Positions 40,701-54,700 of a DNA stretch of 64,000 nt are shown one piece after another. Numbering within the stretch: the first letter of the stretch is position 1; each line of letters begins with the position of its first letter. Source of the DNA: Unio delphinus. Its lineage: Eukaryota; Mollusca; Bivalvia; Unionida; Unionidae. The notes beneath the pieces are model-generated. The model was not told where the DNA came from and searched no databases. It saw only the letters and a list, made by a program, of their open reading frames with translations. The position numbers and the translations under genes were made by a program. The stretch spans positions 10,367,501-10,431,500 of the forward strand of contig JAQISU010001239.1 of NCBI GenBank assembly GCA_029339505.1, written 5' to 3'.

Positions 40701-42727
40701 CCCCTAAGATCAACCCATTAAAGGATGACTTACTTATTCATTCATGTGTTGCAGATGTGTCTAAACAATCTGAAGTACCGTTTAAAGACCTGGCCTTTAT
40801 CTCCAACCAAACGGAAGGAATCAGCACTGATGATCTGCATAGAGTAACATCTTTACCAAATCTTCAATTCTGACTCAGACTTGAATGTGACAAGAGCCAA
40901 TCATCAGTGGCAGAATGTATTATAGGCCCCGCAAATTGATGAGCAATGAAAGCAAACTGTTTCTCCCAATCACTGTTATATTTTTTATCCCATTTCTTTT
41001 TCTTGGATGGTGAAACGTTATCACTTACTTCCTTTTCTTCTTTTTTAGTTTCTTGCTGAGAAACATCCATTATAATGCTAAGATTTGTTGATGGGGTTGA
41101 ATAAAGAGAAACACTGTGAGACAATCTCTTTGTAATGGCTGATTAAAACCATAAATCAAGCCAGATATGGTAAAGTACAAAGAAACAAACCAGACACAGA
41201 AAACAAGAAACAAAAACAGGGAAGCAGAAAATGTTTTTTGCAATTTAAAGAAACACGTTTTTTCTTTGAGAAGTTGAAAATTCAGGATTTTTTCTTAACA
41301 ATGAGGAATCGGGGGAGAGGTCTAAGCATTGGGATTCTTCAGGTCTTTTCAGTAGGGTTAGCAGGTCTGTGATTAAAATATACACTTTATAGAATAAGCC
41401 TGTTTAAATCCTGCCATCAGACCTGATTGGGTTAGCTACTGTGGTATGTCCTTGGGCTAGGCACTTTATTCCTACTGCATCAGACTGAAACAACTTAGGT
41501 TGATGTGCCATGAAACACCAAACCAAAACCACAGCAATGCACCACCCAGAATCAACAGAAAGAAGTGCCTTTTCATATCTTTTAAAATGTATTCTACAAG
41601 TTATACTTTTATTGTTATTTCGGCAAGACCTGAAGTAAATAAAAGGTTAATAAGTCATAAAGACACCTGGCCGCCTTCACTTTCAACTGTTGTGGATTAT
41701 CCTGGTTTCATCACAAAGAGCAGCATATGACCACAAGAACATTCCAAAATACAAGAGACCGAGCTAGTTCCAAACAAATTCCAACCAATCACAGTAAGGT
41801 AGAGCATGTTCTGTCGTCCAAACATTGAAACCTTCTCTATGAAATTATTTAGACAGTTATGGTATAGTTCAGATCGTAGAGCACCAGAAACATAATCTAA
41901 AGTTTGCAGGTTTGATACCCTCCCTCAATAGCAAGGGTTGGCTGCCTTGCTTGTAGGAAAGGCAATTTGCTCCCACTTATTTGCATGATACGATCAATGT
42001 GGTATTGAAAATGTCGTTAAATCCAAGCATGGAAATCAACCAAGATATCATGGATTTATGATAAAAATCTATAATTTATTATGAATTCAATTATGTATCG
42101 ACTTAGCCATTTTAGGCCAAACATGTCATACAGGACTGAAAATTTTGTGCCAGGCTTTCTCACATATGTAAAATACAGTCTAGATGCAACAATGATTTGA
42201 TCAATGTCAAAAAAACCTACAAATTTTTTTATGACATACTTCTGAAGCACCTTCCATTACATTCTGCTTTATTTAATCCTTTTACTCCATCTATTGCCAT
42301 TACTTGATAAAAGTAATCCAGACAGCCAAATTCGTAATATCTACATACTTATTGTAGCAAGTTCTTTGGAGATGCAAACACCTGTGCGTGCTTAACAGAA
42401 ATCAAATTTGTGCAAACAAGGCATTACTAGATCATATACATAATCACTTCATCACTATATCACATACATAATTATTAAGTAAGGAACCAGTACAATCATA
42501 ATTAATCCTTACACAAGCCTATACATACCAGAATAAAGAATTAACACACTAATAATAATACATTTTTAATCCATTTATCCAATTCCAGAACTTTGAATTC
42601 CTTAAACAGTTTTCACAAAACAAGAACCAACACCATTAATTCTGTGGAAATGCTTGCATCTTTCTTTTCTCTTCATATCTGTTGTCATTTTTGACCTAAT
42701 CAGTTTAATTTACTGATTTTTTTGTTG

Positions 42728-42776
<49 letters not shown>

Positions 42777-45700
42777 GGAATTTTAATGTAGCTGAAACAA
42801 TTTCTCAGTCAAATCGCTTTATTTTGGGTATAAATTGGCCTGGGGCTTGAACTCAAGACCTCTTGCATCCGAAGTGGACACTAACCCTAAGGCCACAAAG
42901 TAGTTAGATTTTAAATTGAAAACTACATACTTTGTACCAGCCCATCATATTGGTGATGAAGTATTTTTTATCCCTACCTATGCTCAAATAGAAAACTGCC
43001 ATTCAAACATTTATCCCCAACAATTTTGATGTTCTAGAATTTCATCAATATATTTTATAATGACGAAACCTCAAAAGCAAAATTTAATTCCACAAACATT
43101 CAGAGTGGTTGGCAGTTCATTATATAATCAATATTACAAGAGACATCAAACTAACATCTGACGATTCAGTGAGATGCAATGCAATGATCCCAAACAACTT
43201 TGAGAAAAGACAAAGCATTAAATGTAGGTTACTGACCAATGTTGATTTTTGTTTTGTTTGTTTTGTAGGGTTTAACGCCATTCTTCAGCACACGATTTGC
43301 TATACATGGCGGCCAGTATTATTGGTGGAGGAATAACCCAGGAAAACCCCCGGAAAGAACAAACGATCCACGAGAAGCTTTCTCACATAACTACATTAGC
43401 CGAATCTTAGACTCAAACTCACGCAGACAGAGATGAGAAGGCAGTGATCCGTAACGGAGAGCGCTTTAGGCCACTCGGGACCCCACTAATGTTTGAAATA
43501 ATGGTGTCATAAATAGCACAAAGTAAAAGATAAAATGATACACAAAAAAATGTAAGATTGCTTCAGAAATTGGATCAAAGTGGACCAGTAACTTACTTCT
43601 GATCTGATGAAAACTTACTATATCTATAGAAAAAGCAGCATGACTTCATTCTAAGTCATATCATCCAATCATGGTATTCCCAATGTTCAAATCACTGAAA
43701 ATTAAATGCAGCTTGTGATGAACTACTTTTAGTTCGCTAAGACCCTACAAGTGACAAACGCATTAAAAAATCACAACTTAATGAAAGCATGACAAAGTAT
43801 ATGATTTAGCGAATAATAGACAGATAAACAATAGATGAGCAGGAACACTAAATACCACTTAAACATTTATTCCGGATGATATAAAAGCAGGTTGTGTCCT
43901 CTAAAGACAATCCAAAAAATATTCACTATTACATTATAAAAACAATATAAACTGGATTAGCAAAAAGGCTGGATAATGCATATAAACAGATGTATGAAAA
44001 TAAAATGAACATTTGTTGTGTAGGTGGATAACCAAACACTTGGAGACAAAACTGGTGTCTACATAAAGTATAACAAATTTTATATGCAAACATTAGCCTC
44101 CGTCTCTTTCCCATTCTCAACACAAAATTAGCAAACCAAACCCAAACAAGAGTCCCTTCTAAGGACGGCTTACTTTCCTAGCCAAAAAATTTACAGGTGT
44201 CCAAGACGACAATTTCTTCATTATAATTTCCGAGTGATGAAAATGGTTCTCTTATTTATGGTGTTAGTGTTGTTGTTATAGGTTTTAACGCCATTCTGCA
44301 GCAGAAGATAGGCTATACATGGCAGCTAGTATTAATGGTGGAGGAAGATCCTGGGAAAACCCCAGAAAGATACACCAACCCACAAGAAGCTACTGGCAAG
44401 CTTTCTCACATACCCACATTGGTCGAATCTGAGACTCGAATCCACGCAGAAGTGATATGGCAGTGATCCATAACGAGAGAGCTTAAGACCGCTCAGGGAA
44501 TAACAAGATTTTCACATTAGCCACAGTGGCAGCTATATTGGATGTAACATCTACACCTTTTTTATTAGAACAAACTGGACACCATTAGAAGACCTTCTGT
44601 GAAAACTCCATGTTGATATGACCATCCAAACAGGAGATATGATAAGAATTTTAGTATGTTCATTGTGTGGGACATCAAAATGTTATGTCTAATAGGTGAG
44701 TTTCTTTCAGGACCAATTATATATAATGTCTAATGTCTTCTGGTGAAAGCCCCATTTTGATGTGACTTTTCATTTATGATGAGTAGGAAAAACAAGATTT
44801 TCAAGATGGCTGCTATGGTGGCCACACTGTATGTCTAACTGGTACCATTTTCATTCAGTACCAACATCATAGAAAATGTATTGTGAAACCCAATCCTGCA
44901 ACTATTTACAACAAGGAGAAGTAGCATTAAAATTGTAAAGATGTCTTATGTGGTGGTCATTTTGGACAAGAAATCAACAAATTGTTAATTAAGACCAACC
45001 ATACCTCATGTCTTCTAGTTTAAACCCAATACTGGACAAAAACTCAAGGACAAACTTCCATGTCACTTTGGGGCCATAACTCTGTCAAGGTATGCGGAAA
45101 AAGGATGACAATCAAACATGACTTGAAGCTTTTCCAAGTTAAGCCATAAAACCAAATATGACTTCAAAAGAATTTTTAAAAAAGTTAAAAAGCAGAAATA
45201 AAATGGAAGGGTAAAAGTCTCTGCAAATCATAAGTTAAAACTATGTTAAGTTGTGCTGAAAACGACAAAAACAATTGCTAAGCAGAATGTAATTAATTAA
45301 AGAACAGATGTCAAAATTAGACTGGGTTTTTAAACAGTGAACTACTGCTAGAAAATAGTAAAACCTGAAACTGACCAATATTTTCTTCAAGGTAATCCTC
45401 ATACGAAATTCAATTTGAATCCACAAGGCCATAAGCTTAAGCCAAACAATGCAAAAAACTTTACCAAGATTTTCTTTATGTAAAGCTTCATTATCGAGCT
45501 GATTAAATCCAAAATTATTTACAATTATTTGGGAAAAGTTCAAAGTCTATCAGGAGCCACAACTCATTAAATTCTACTACAAAAAGGTGAAAATCAAATA
45601 AAACTTACATCTTCTTTGTGCAAGTACTCATACCAAATTTGATTTCATTGAGATTATTTCCACAACGACTGATAGTGAAGCTTTATTTATCCATATTACT

Positions 45701-48700
45701 TATATGGGGGAGGGAGGATCCAGCTCAAAATAATTGTTACCTGTTGACTTGACTTGTTTGGCTGAACCACATGCAGCACATCTGTTTACATCTGCCTTAT
45801 TCTGAGTGAGGCAAGTATCACACTTCCAGCATCCAGCTGGAGCTACATTGACCAGTGGAGTGGTTGTATAGCCAAAACCTGATCCTGTAAAAAAAAGAAG
45901 AATAATGAAACCAAATTAGGTTATGATAGAAACCCATGATGATAAAGACATCAATTTTGAAAGGAGTTGAGACAACAATTTCAAGATGGATGTCTTGGGG
46001 GCCATATTGAAAGTCATATCAACACCATTTTTATTTAAGACAAGATGGACATCATAGGAAGTATTCTGGTGACAAGACCGTGTCAATATGAAATTCTTTT
46101 CAAGTAGAGTTGTGACAAGATTTTTAAGATGGCTGCTATATTGGAAGTCAAACTGGCATCATTTTTAGGTAGAACCAGCTAGACATCATAAGTCTGTTAA
46201 TAAAAATCCAAAAGTAGATAGAATAATCTATCAATTCAGGAGGAGTAGATATTATAAGATTTGTTAAATGGCCGTCATGGTGGAAACATTAAGTGAAAAC
46301 CCCATACCGATATGTTTATCCATATAAGAGTAATGGCAATAACGAAATTTTCAAGCTGGCCACCAAAGGCCATATTAAACGGCAAATTGGCATAATTTTC
46401 ATTTAGCATCAACTAGATATCACAAGTCTTTAATTAAAGACCCATGTTCATATGACCATCCGCTCCAGACAAATAACTAAAACAAGATTTTCAAATCCAA
46501 TATTCTAACTTGGATTGATTGCCCATATGTGTTTTTGAGACATGCACTTCTTCTGCATGATGGAGATAATGTTATTTAAAAATGCTATTAACACCAACCC
46601 CCACAATAAATTTAAATCTAGGACATGTTATTATGAACTGCAGAAGTAGCCTAAATTACTACCTAATCTGCATAAAAGTAAATAAATATCTGTCACAAGT
46701 TTTATATAGGTCAAAAACGAATATATAATTTTTAAGAGTACTGAATCCAAGTATTTTGATGTACTATTTGCCATATACAGACATGAACCGAGTAGTTCGT
46801 GCTAATCCGGTAAGTACCGTGTGTTTCATTATCGTATGCGAAGCTTAAACTTCTCGTGTACCGTATACTGTATATATCGCCAATAAGATGAAAAATTGTA
46901 TAATTAACTAAAATTATTATGTTTTAATCATTTTTTAAAAGTTCGATATTTATTGAATTATTTTACTTGTAACCATTTGTGTGCGTATTATTTGCCAAGG
47001 TGAATACAAGATACCTTTGCATTTTAGAACTTATGCATCAAAGAAAAAATGAGCAATAATATAAAAAGAAGAAAAAATATCATGTCACTGCAAGATTGGT
47101 ACATACCTATTGTGGCTGTAGGCTTCGATGGTGCTGTGGGCTTGGGAGTTTGACATGCTGGGCATTTAGTATCTTCTGCCTTGTTCTGTATTAGGCACCC
47201 CACACATTTCCAGCTACCGGCTGCTGGCTGGAACTTGCCAAACAAATAGTTACTTTGTGGCAGGGGGCTTGAGGAGTCTAGAGAAAAAGGAAAAGCATGT
47301 TGTGTTCTAAATACTACAAGATGCAACAATTCCACACAGCATGTATTCTTAGTGGTGAAGAATTTTGTATCAATTTCAGTGTTGAGCAAGATTGTCCCAA
47401 AATGATTAATGTCAAAAGCCAATCATCCTGAATATTATCACCTATCTAGATCTGCAACCAATAAAGAAGAAATAGCCAAATATAAAACCAGCCTTTCTGG
47501 ACAAAACTGACAATTTTAAACCAATTATTGAATCCTTCTATATGCTGAAAATGTATCCCATCCAATATGAAAAGACGAAAACATGTCCTTCAAAGCACTT
47601 TTTCCTCCCTTCTGATCTTCAGATCATAGTCATTCATACAAAAGTACATAAATGTATCTATAAAAAAAAGACTGCCAATAACACATCAAATGAAAATATA
47701 TCTCAAAATTGTCCAATGTCGAGCACTAGTTCATCATTCCGCAGACACAGGCCGACTAGTCCTAACATTAAACTCTTAATGCTGAGTGCCTAGCAAACCC
47801 TCTATCAGAACCATTTTTGTAAATCTTTGGTATAACTCGGCCATGGTTCAAACCCACAACCTCCCGCTTAGGCAACCAGAGTGGTATCAACAGTAATCAA
47901 AGATCCACAAAAAAGACTTAGATATGTCATGTGCTTCAAGGAAAACCAAATAAATTGCATCTTTCAATCATTCTATCCTTTTCTATCAACTGTAATGATA
48001 TACATGTATTAACTCTTTCAGCACCAAACTGCACTCTGCACTCAATGGCCGATCCATCTCTGCTCAATTTGAATGTGTTTTACATACAACTTCTCTGTTT
48101 GGTTACAAATGGGGCTTTTCCAAGAATCAGATAAATATTAACTAATCAGAAATGATTTTACTTTCTTTTGTGCAAAGTTGAATTGTTCAGAAGCCAAGGG
48201 TTACTAATTGAGAGCAGTTTCACTACACATGTTTTGTTTTTGAAAAATCGTAAATGATGGCGGATATAAGACTTGATGACAGTGAGAGCGAAAATGAGGA
48301 GTTTCTCGGGTTTGATCTCAAAAACATTGAGGAAGCTGATGAAATATTTTCGGCAATAGGATAATTTGCAAGATTAAAATTAGACACTGAAGTTTCTGAT
48401 AATGAATCATCAGAAGAAGAGGATGATGATGGCGATGATGATCGAGCTCTTGTGGATCCCTCCGACTGTAGTGATCGTGTTAATTTCATAAATAGTGTAT
48501 AAAAAAGTTGTGAAAGACTATAGCAAATATATAAAAAAATACATCACTGTCTAGACAAAGTTATTTGGAATAATTGGTGAAAACTTCGTGGATTATTTTC
48601 ATTTGATATAAGAAGAGAAATTAAGGTAAGAGTAAATGCATGTGCATATCTACAAAACTGTCTAAACATGTAAAACTATACGGAGCACACACAGCTAGTC

Positions 48701-51700
48701 GCAGCTTTGTGCTACTGCGGCAGAGCAGCAATATAGCTTTTTAACAGTAATATGGCTGAACGAGTTGTAGTCTCTTTTTCACTTAAACCTGCTATAGTGA
48801 TTGTTTAGAAATGAGTTCTACAAACATGAAATTCATTTTATGTCTTGCCTGTATTAACTGATGTATGCAAACAATATCATTTTATTGTACTAACAGTACA
48901 GTAGTCCCCCTCTTATACGGCCACCCCTTCTGCACCAGGAAAGTTGCTTTATAAGACGGGTGGCTTTTCCAGAGGGGGGCTAAATTTATTATGAGAAATA
49001 TATGTAATGTACGTAGTAAGAAATCTACATACTTCAAAACATTAAATATCTTTGTATAAATGTAACATTAATCATTAAAAGGTTTTTTTTGTTATAATAA
49101 CAAATTTATTTCAACTGAATATACGTTACTATTTTTTCTTTCTTGCCGTAAGTGTGATTTGCAAGCGGGAATTGTTGTCATGCACATTGCAAATGGATTC
49201 AAAAACGTCATTTACATCTTGGTACATACAAAATTATCTTTCCATTCACTCCATTTTCCCACTGCTGCTGAATAACCTTCTTATCAGTTATGACTTTGTT
49301 TATGTTTATTCAAAATATTTCAACATAAACTTACTTCTTTGAGTCTTCTCTACAAACAATTGTTCGGCAGATCCTGATCCCAGTCTCATTTCATTAGTCA
49401 TAGCTAAGTATTACTAACTGGAAGATACCGATCCCAGTCTCATTCCTTCGTCATAGCTAAGTATCACTAACTGGAAGATCCTGACCAAAGTCTCATACCT
49501 TGGTCATAGCTAAGTATTATTCACTGGAAGATCCTGATCCCAGTCTCATTCCTAAATAGCTAACATAAAAAATAACATCCTCTTTTGACATAAACCCAGA
49601 CAACAGTACACCCAAGTTCCATGTGAGAAGTAAATCAATGCAAAAGAAACAGGTATTTAAAAATTCCTACAAGTTTACCCACAAATGCGCAAATACTATT
49701 TTAATACCAGTAATAATTAACTTGCTTCTACTGAATTTATCAGTATGAAGAGACACCAAAGACCTCCCAAAACAAGCTGGTACAATATAAATGCACTTGT
49801 ACATACTATCGGAATCCTTCTTACTGATGGCTAATGGATTGTTTGGCCACATTTGTCTATCAAAAGATTAAATACAAAACGAGATAAAAAAAAAAGAATC
49901 CAAAGCAATAGGAGGAAACCACTTAAGTGTTAGAAATGGATGACTTATAACACTATGGTACAAACAGAAGATTATCTTTCCTCAAGAGAAATACAAGTCT
50001 GCAACTCCAGTTAAGATACAATAGTAAGGATCAATACTTTTCCTACTGCACCAAATTTAGAAATTTGCTCCATTATAAACTTTACAAACAGCCTGCAACA
50101 GAAGTTCATGCATGGGGCTCATCTATCAGCTAGCATCAGGAAGAGTAAATCACTCAACAACAACTGTTGGGGCCACCAGGGGTTGTTTGGATTCACCAAG
50201 CAGATCCTGACTTGATGCAGAACTTGAATGATTTGTTCTGAACATGTTTATCACCAAGACCTTCTAATCTGGTAGAGATATAAAGGGAGATTGTTGTTCA
50301 GTCTCATAGCAAATACACACTCTATTTGCCTGGTTGAAAAGTGTTATTAAAAACAACTTGCTTCATCGGCCTCTATAACTGCTGATTCAGCAAAAGACAG
50401 ACAGGAGGGGGCACCCAAGTGGCCGAGTAGTCTAAAGCGATGTCCGTTACGGATCACTGCCATCTTATCTCTCTCTGCGTAGGTTTGAGTCTAAGATTCG
50501 GCTAATGTAGTTTTCTGAGAAAGCTTGCCAGCAGCTTCTCGTGGGTCGGTGGTTCTTTCTGTTGGTTTTCCGGGTTCTTCCTCCACCATTAATACTGGCC
50601 GCCATGTATAGCCTATATTGTGCTTAAAAATGGTGTTAAACCATAAGAAAACAAAATCAAAAACAGGCAGGAGAGTTTTGAACTTTGACTGCTATTGCAT
50701 CTGCTTAAACTGGTACAGTTTTAAAAGCTTGGGGGAAGATCCCATTTGTTGACCAGAACAGGTATGCTATTAACTTGTTTAAACAGACCAGGAGTTACAA
50801 CCAGGAACTTGATTGCATGAAAACTTAAGCAAAAGCATCCAGCATGTACTGAAGAGCTGCTACTTCAACAGGGTACGGGTAGTTAATATCATCATTATTC
50901 CTACCAGGGAACCACAAGAACTCAAACGAGAAGGAAACAACAATAATGGGCAAGTCAGTAGAAAAGAAAGTTTGGATAGTCCATGATAAGACAAGTTAGT
51001 GCCTGCTATCCTCGAGTTGAATTCAAGCTTAATTCACGAGATAATCCAAGTATAATATCTACATTACAATAAGTAAGTTCTTAGAGGTATCTCAAAATTT
51101 ATGTAGTCTGGTACTATGACTTTAAAAAAGCACACTGCTATGGTAAATCAGTCCATAGGATTTACAGACTTACTTCCTCTAGACTGGTCTATAGTGACGA
51201 AAGGTTTAATAATACCATATCTGAACCTTCTGAAGTTGTGAAGTTGTTGAGAATATGTTAGGTTCAAGCTCCTATACAGTAAGAAAGTATGTGGAAAAAG
51301 GAACATTTCAAATGCTTCTGATCATCAACTCTGCTGAGCTAGTCCTCATAAAAGTGATCTCAATGTAAGAATAGAAATAAAAACCAAATTGCTTTGTACA
51401 CAAAGTGTTGGGGTATGAAACTAAATTAATTGATGCTTACTTGGATCATTGTTTCCACAGCATATCAACAATGGATGCTGCCAATGGCAGAAAAGATTTA
51501 CATGTCCTGTCCCACTATATGCCAAAACATATGAGGAAAAAGCAACTACTTAAAAATTCAAATGTGACTCTGACCTAATCTTCTTGTTTTATTTTCATAG
51601 GATCTAAATATGATGTACCTGGAAAATTTGTATGAGAAAAAGGCAACATTACCTGTTGACTTGACTGGTTTGGCTGACCAACAGGCAGCACATTTGTTTA

Positions 51701-54700
51701 CTTCTGCCTTGTTCTGAATAAGGCAGGTATTACACTTCCAGCCTCCTGCTGGTGTGGAAATAGAACTCAGGTTTGATTCTGTCAAGAAAAGAAATAGTTA
51801 ATTTTTAAGGCTCTAAAATTAAGACAAGACCATTTCAAATATAGCAAAGACATAAATAAAATAATCAGTATAAGAGAGCAGATCATACAATGGTAATCTA
51901 ACAGCAGGTAAACAAATTTAATATGTTTTCTGATCTGAACATACATAACTATTAGTAACAACAAAGACATGAATCTTACCAAGAAGTTCATATTGTTTCG
52001 AAGGTATCTTTTATAGATTAAGTGTCAGAAACGATTCAGCAGCACTTTTCCTTACATGGGATGACCCACTCCCAGCATAATCCTTTTAAAAATGTAAGCA
52101 CAAGCTTATAGAACTTTCAATCCTGCTGCTACCAGAACAAGGCATTACCCAGGTCGTGTCATCTATGTAATTAAACAGACTGGGCAAAAAAGCAAACAGA
52201 TTATGTAAATAAAAAATACAAATAATGATCATATTTATCAACTTTCACCTGATACTGGTTACAACAGAAAAAGGCATATCTAAAATCTTACATGTCCATG
52301 AACCATGAAAATTATTTGTATTATTTGCAGCACACTTTTAATGTCTGCCTTATTCCTAATTAGACCGGTGTCATGCTTCCAGCTCCATGTTGGGTTATGC
52401 TGACCAATGGTGTGACTTTGGTGCAAATGTCTGACTCTGAGAAACACAGATAACATTAACTTACAGCTTTGAAATTAAAGTTTTAAAATTATTAATTTTA
52501 ACTTCTTTCAATTTATTTTACGACTTAAATAACTCTTTCCCCCACCCCACCCACCCCGGAGTATTTTCTCAAGACACCTTTGCATTTTAGAACTTATGCA
52601 TCAAAGAGAAAATGAGCAATGAATCTATCATCAGGACGAATAAATCACTCAACAACAATTGTTGGGGCCACAAGGGGTTATTTGGATTCACCAAGCATAT
52701 CCTGACTTGATGCAGAACCTGAATGATTTGTTCTGAAGGTGTATACCACCAAGACCCTCTAATCTGGTAGAGATATAAAGGGAGATTGTTGTTCAGTCTC
52801 ATAGCAAATACACACTCTATTTGCCTGGTTGAAACGTGTTATTAAAAGCAACTTCCTTACTCGGCCTCTATAACTGCTGATTCAGCAAAAGACAGGCAGG
52901 AGGTTGGCCCATGTGGCCGAGTGGTCTAAAGCGTTGTCCGTTACGGATCACTGCCATCTCACCTCTGTCTGCGAGGGTTCGAGTCTAAGATTCGGCTAAT
53001 GTAGTTTTCTGAGAAAACTTGCCAGTAGCTTCTCGTGGGTCGGTTGTTCTTTCCAGAGGTTTCCGGGTTCTTCCTCCACCATTAATACTGGCCGCCATGT
53101 ATAGCCTATATTGTGCTTAAAAATGGTGTTAAACAATAAAAAAAAATCAAAAACAAAAACTGGCAGGAGAGTTTTGAACTTTGACTGCTATTGCATCTGC
53201 TTAAACTGGTACAGTTTTAAAAGCTTGGGGGAAGATCCCATTTGTTGACCAGAACAGGTGTGCTATTAACTTGTTAAAACAGGCCAGGAGTTACAACCAG
53301 GAACTTGATTGCCTGAAAATTTAAGCCAAAGCCTCCAGCAAGTACTGAATAGCTGCTACTTCAACAGGGTACGGGTAGTTAATATCATCATTATTCCTAC
53401 CAGGGAACCACAAGAACTCAAACGAGAAGAAAAGCAATAAGTGGCAACTCAGTAGAAAAGAAAGTTTGGATAGTCCATGATAAGACAAGTTAGTGTCTGC
53501 TTGCCTTGAATTGAATTCAAGCTTAACTCACAAGATAATCCAAGTATAATATCTACATTACAATAAGTAAGTTCGTAGAGGTATCTCAAAATTTATGTAG
53601 TCTGGTACTATGACTTTAAAAAAGCACACTGCTATGGTAAATCAGTCCATAGGATTTACAGACTTACTTCCTCTAGACTGGTCTATAGTGACGAAAGGTT
53701 TAATAATACCATATCTGAACCTTCTGAAGTTGTGAAGTTGTTGAGAATATGTTAGGTTCAAGCTCCTAAACAGTAAGAAAGTATGTGGAAAAAGGAACAT
53801 TTCAAATGCTTCTGAACATCAACTCTGCTGAGCTAGTCCTCATAAAAGTGATCTCAATGTAAGAACAGAAAAAAAACCAAATTGCCTTGTACGCAATGTG
53901 TTGGGGTATGAAACTAAATTAATTGATGCTTACTTGGATCATTGTTTCCACAACATATCAACAATGGATGCTGCCGATGGCAGAAAAGATGTACATGTCC
54001 TGTCCCACTATATGCCATAACAGATGAGTAAAAAGCAACTAGTTAAAAATTCAAATGTGACTCTGACCTAATCTTATTTTCCTTTCATAGGATCTAAATA
54101 TGATGTACCTGGAAAATTTGTATGACAAAAAAGCAGCATTACCTGTTGACTTGACTGGTTTGGCTGACCAACAGGCAACACATTTGTTTACTTCTGCCTT
54201 GTTCTGAATAAGGCAGTTATCACACTTCCAGCTTCCTGCTGGTGTGGAAATAGAACTCAGGTTTGATCCTGTCAAGAAAAGAAATAGTTAATTTTTAAGG
54301 CTCTAAAATAAGGACAAGACCATTTCAAACATAGCAAAGACATAAATAAAAAAAATCAGTATAAGAGAGCAGATCATACAATGGTAATCTTAAAGCAGGT
54401 AAACAAATTTAATATGTTTTCTGATCTGAACATACATAACTATTAGTAACAACAAAGACATGAATCTTACCAAGAAGTTCATATTGTTTCGAAGGTATCT
54501 TTTATAGATTAAGTGTCAGAAACGATTCAGCAGCACTTTTCCTCACATGGGATGACCCACTCCCAGCATAATCCTTTTAAAAATGTAAGCACAAGCTTAT
54601 AGAACTTTCAATCCTGCTGCTACCAGAACAAGGCATTACTCAGGTCGTGTCATCTATGTAATTAAACAGACTGGGCAAAGAAGCAAACAGATTATGTAAA

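Larger units (their letters stand above)
47005..52569 (-). repeat. Zinc-finger cassette tandem copy 1 (complete)
   Basis: 5.6 kb unit: alpha finger exon (47107-47277), SINE B fragment, piggyBac-like MITE, 53-bp minisatellite, SINE A, beta finger exon (51653-51778) and decayed gamma exon (52324-52436). The start 'acctttgcattttagaacttatgcatcaaag' recurs at 52575 and 55096, marking the unit border. Confidence 0.9.

Noticed and set aside
47278..47422. Met-initiated start upstream of the alpha finger exon (also 55359-55503)
   Set aside because: The open frame continues upstream through a good acceptor (ctctag); intronic sequence identical in both duplicated copies explains why both look open.
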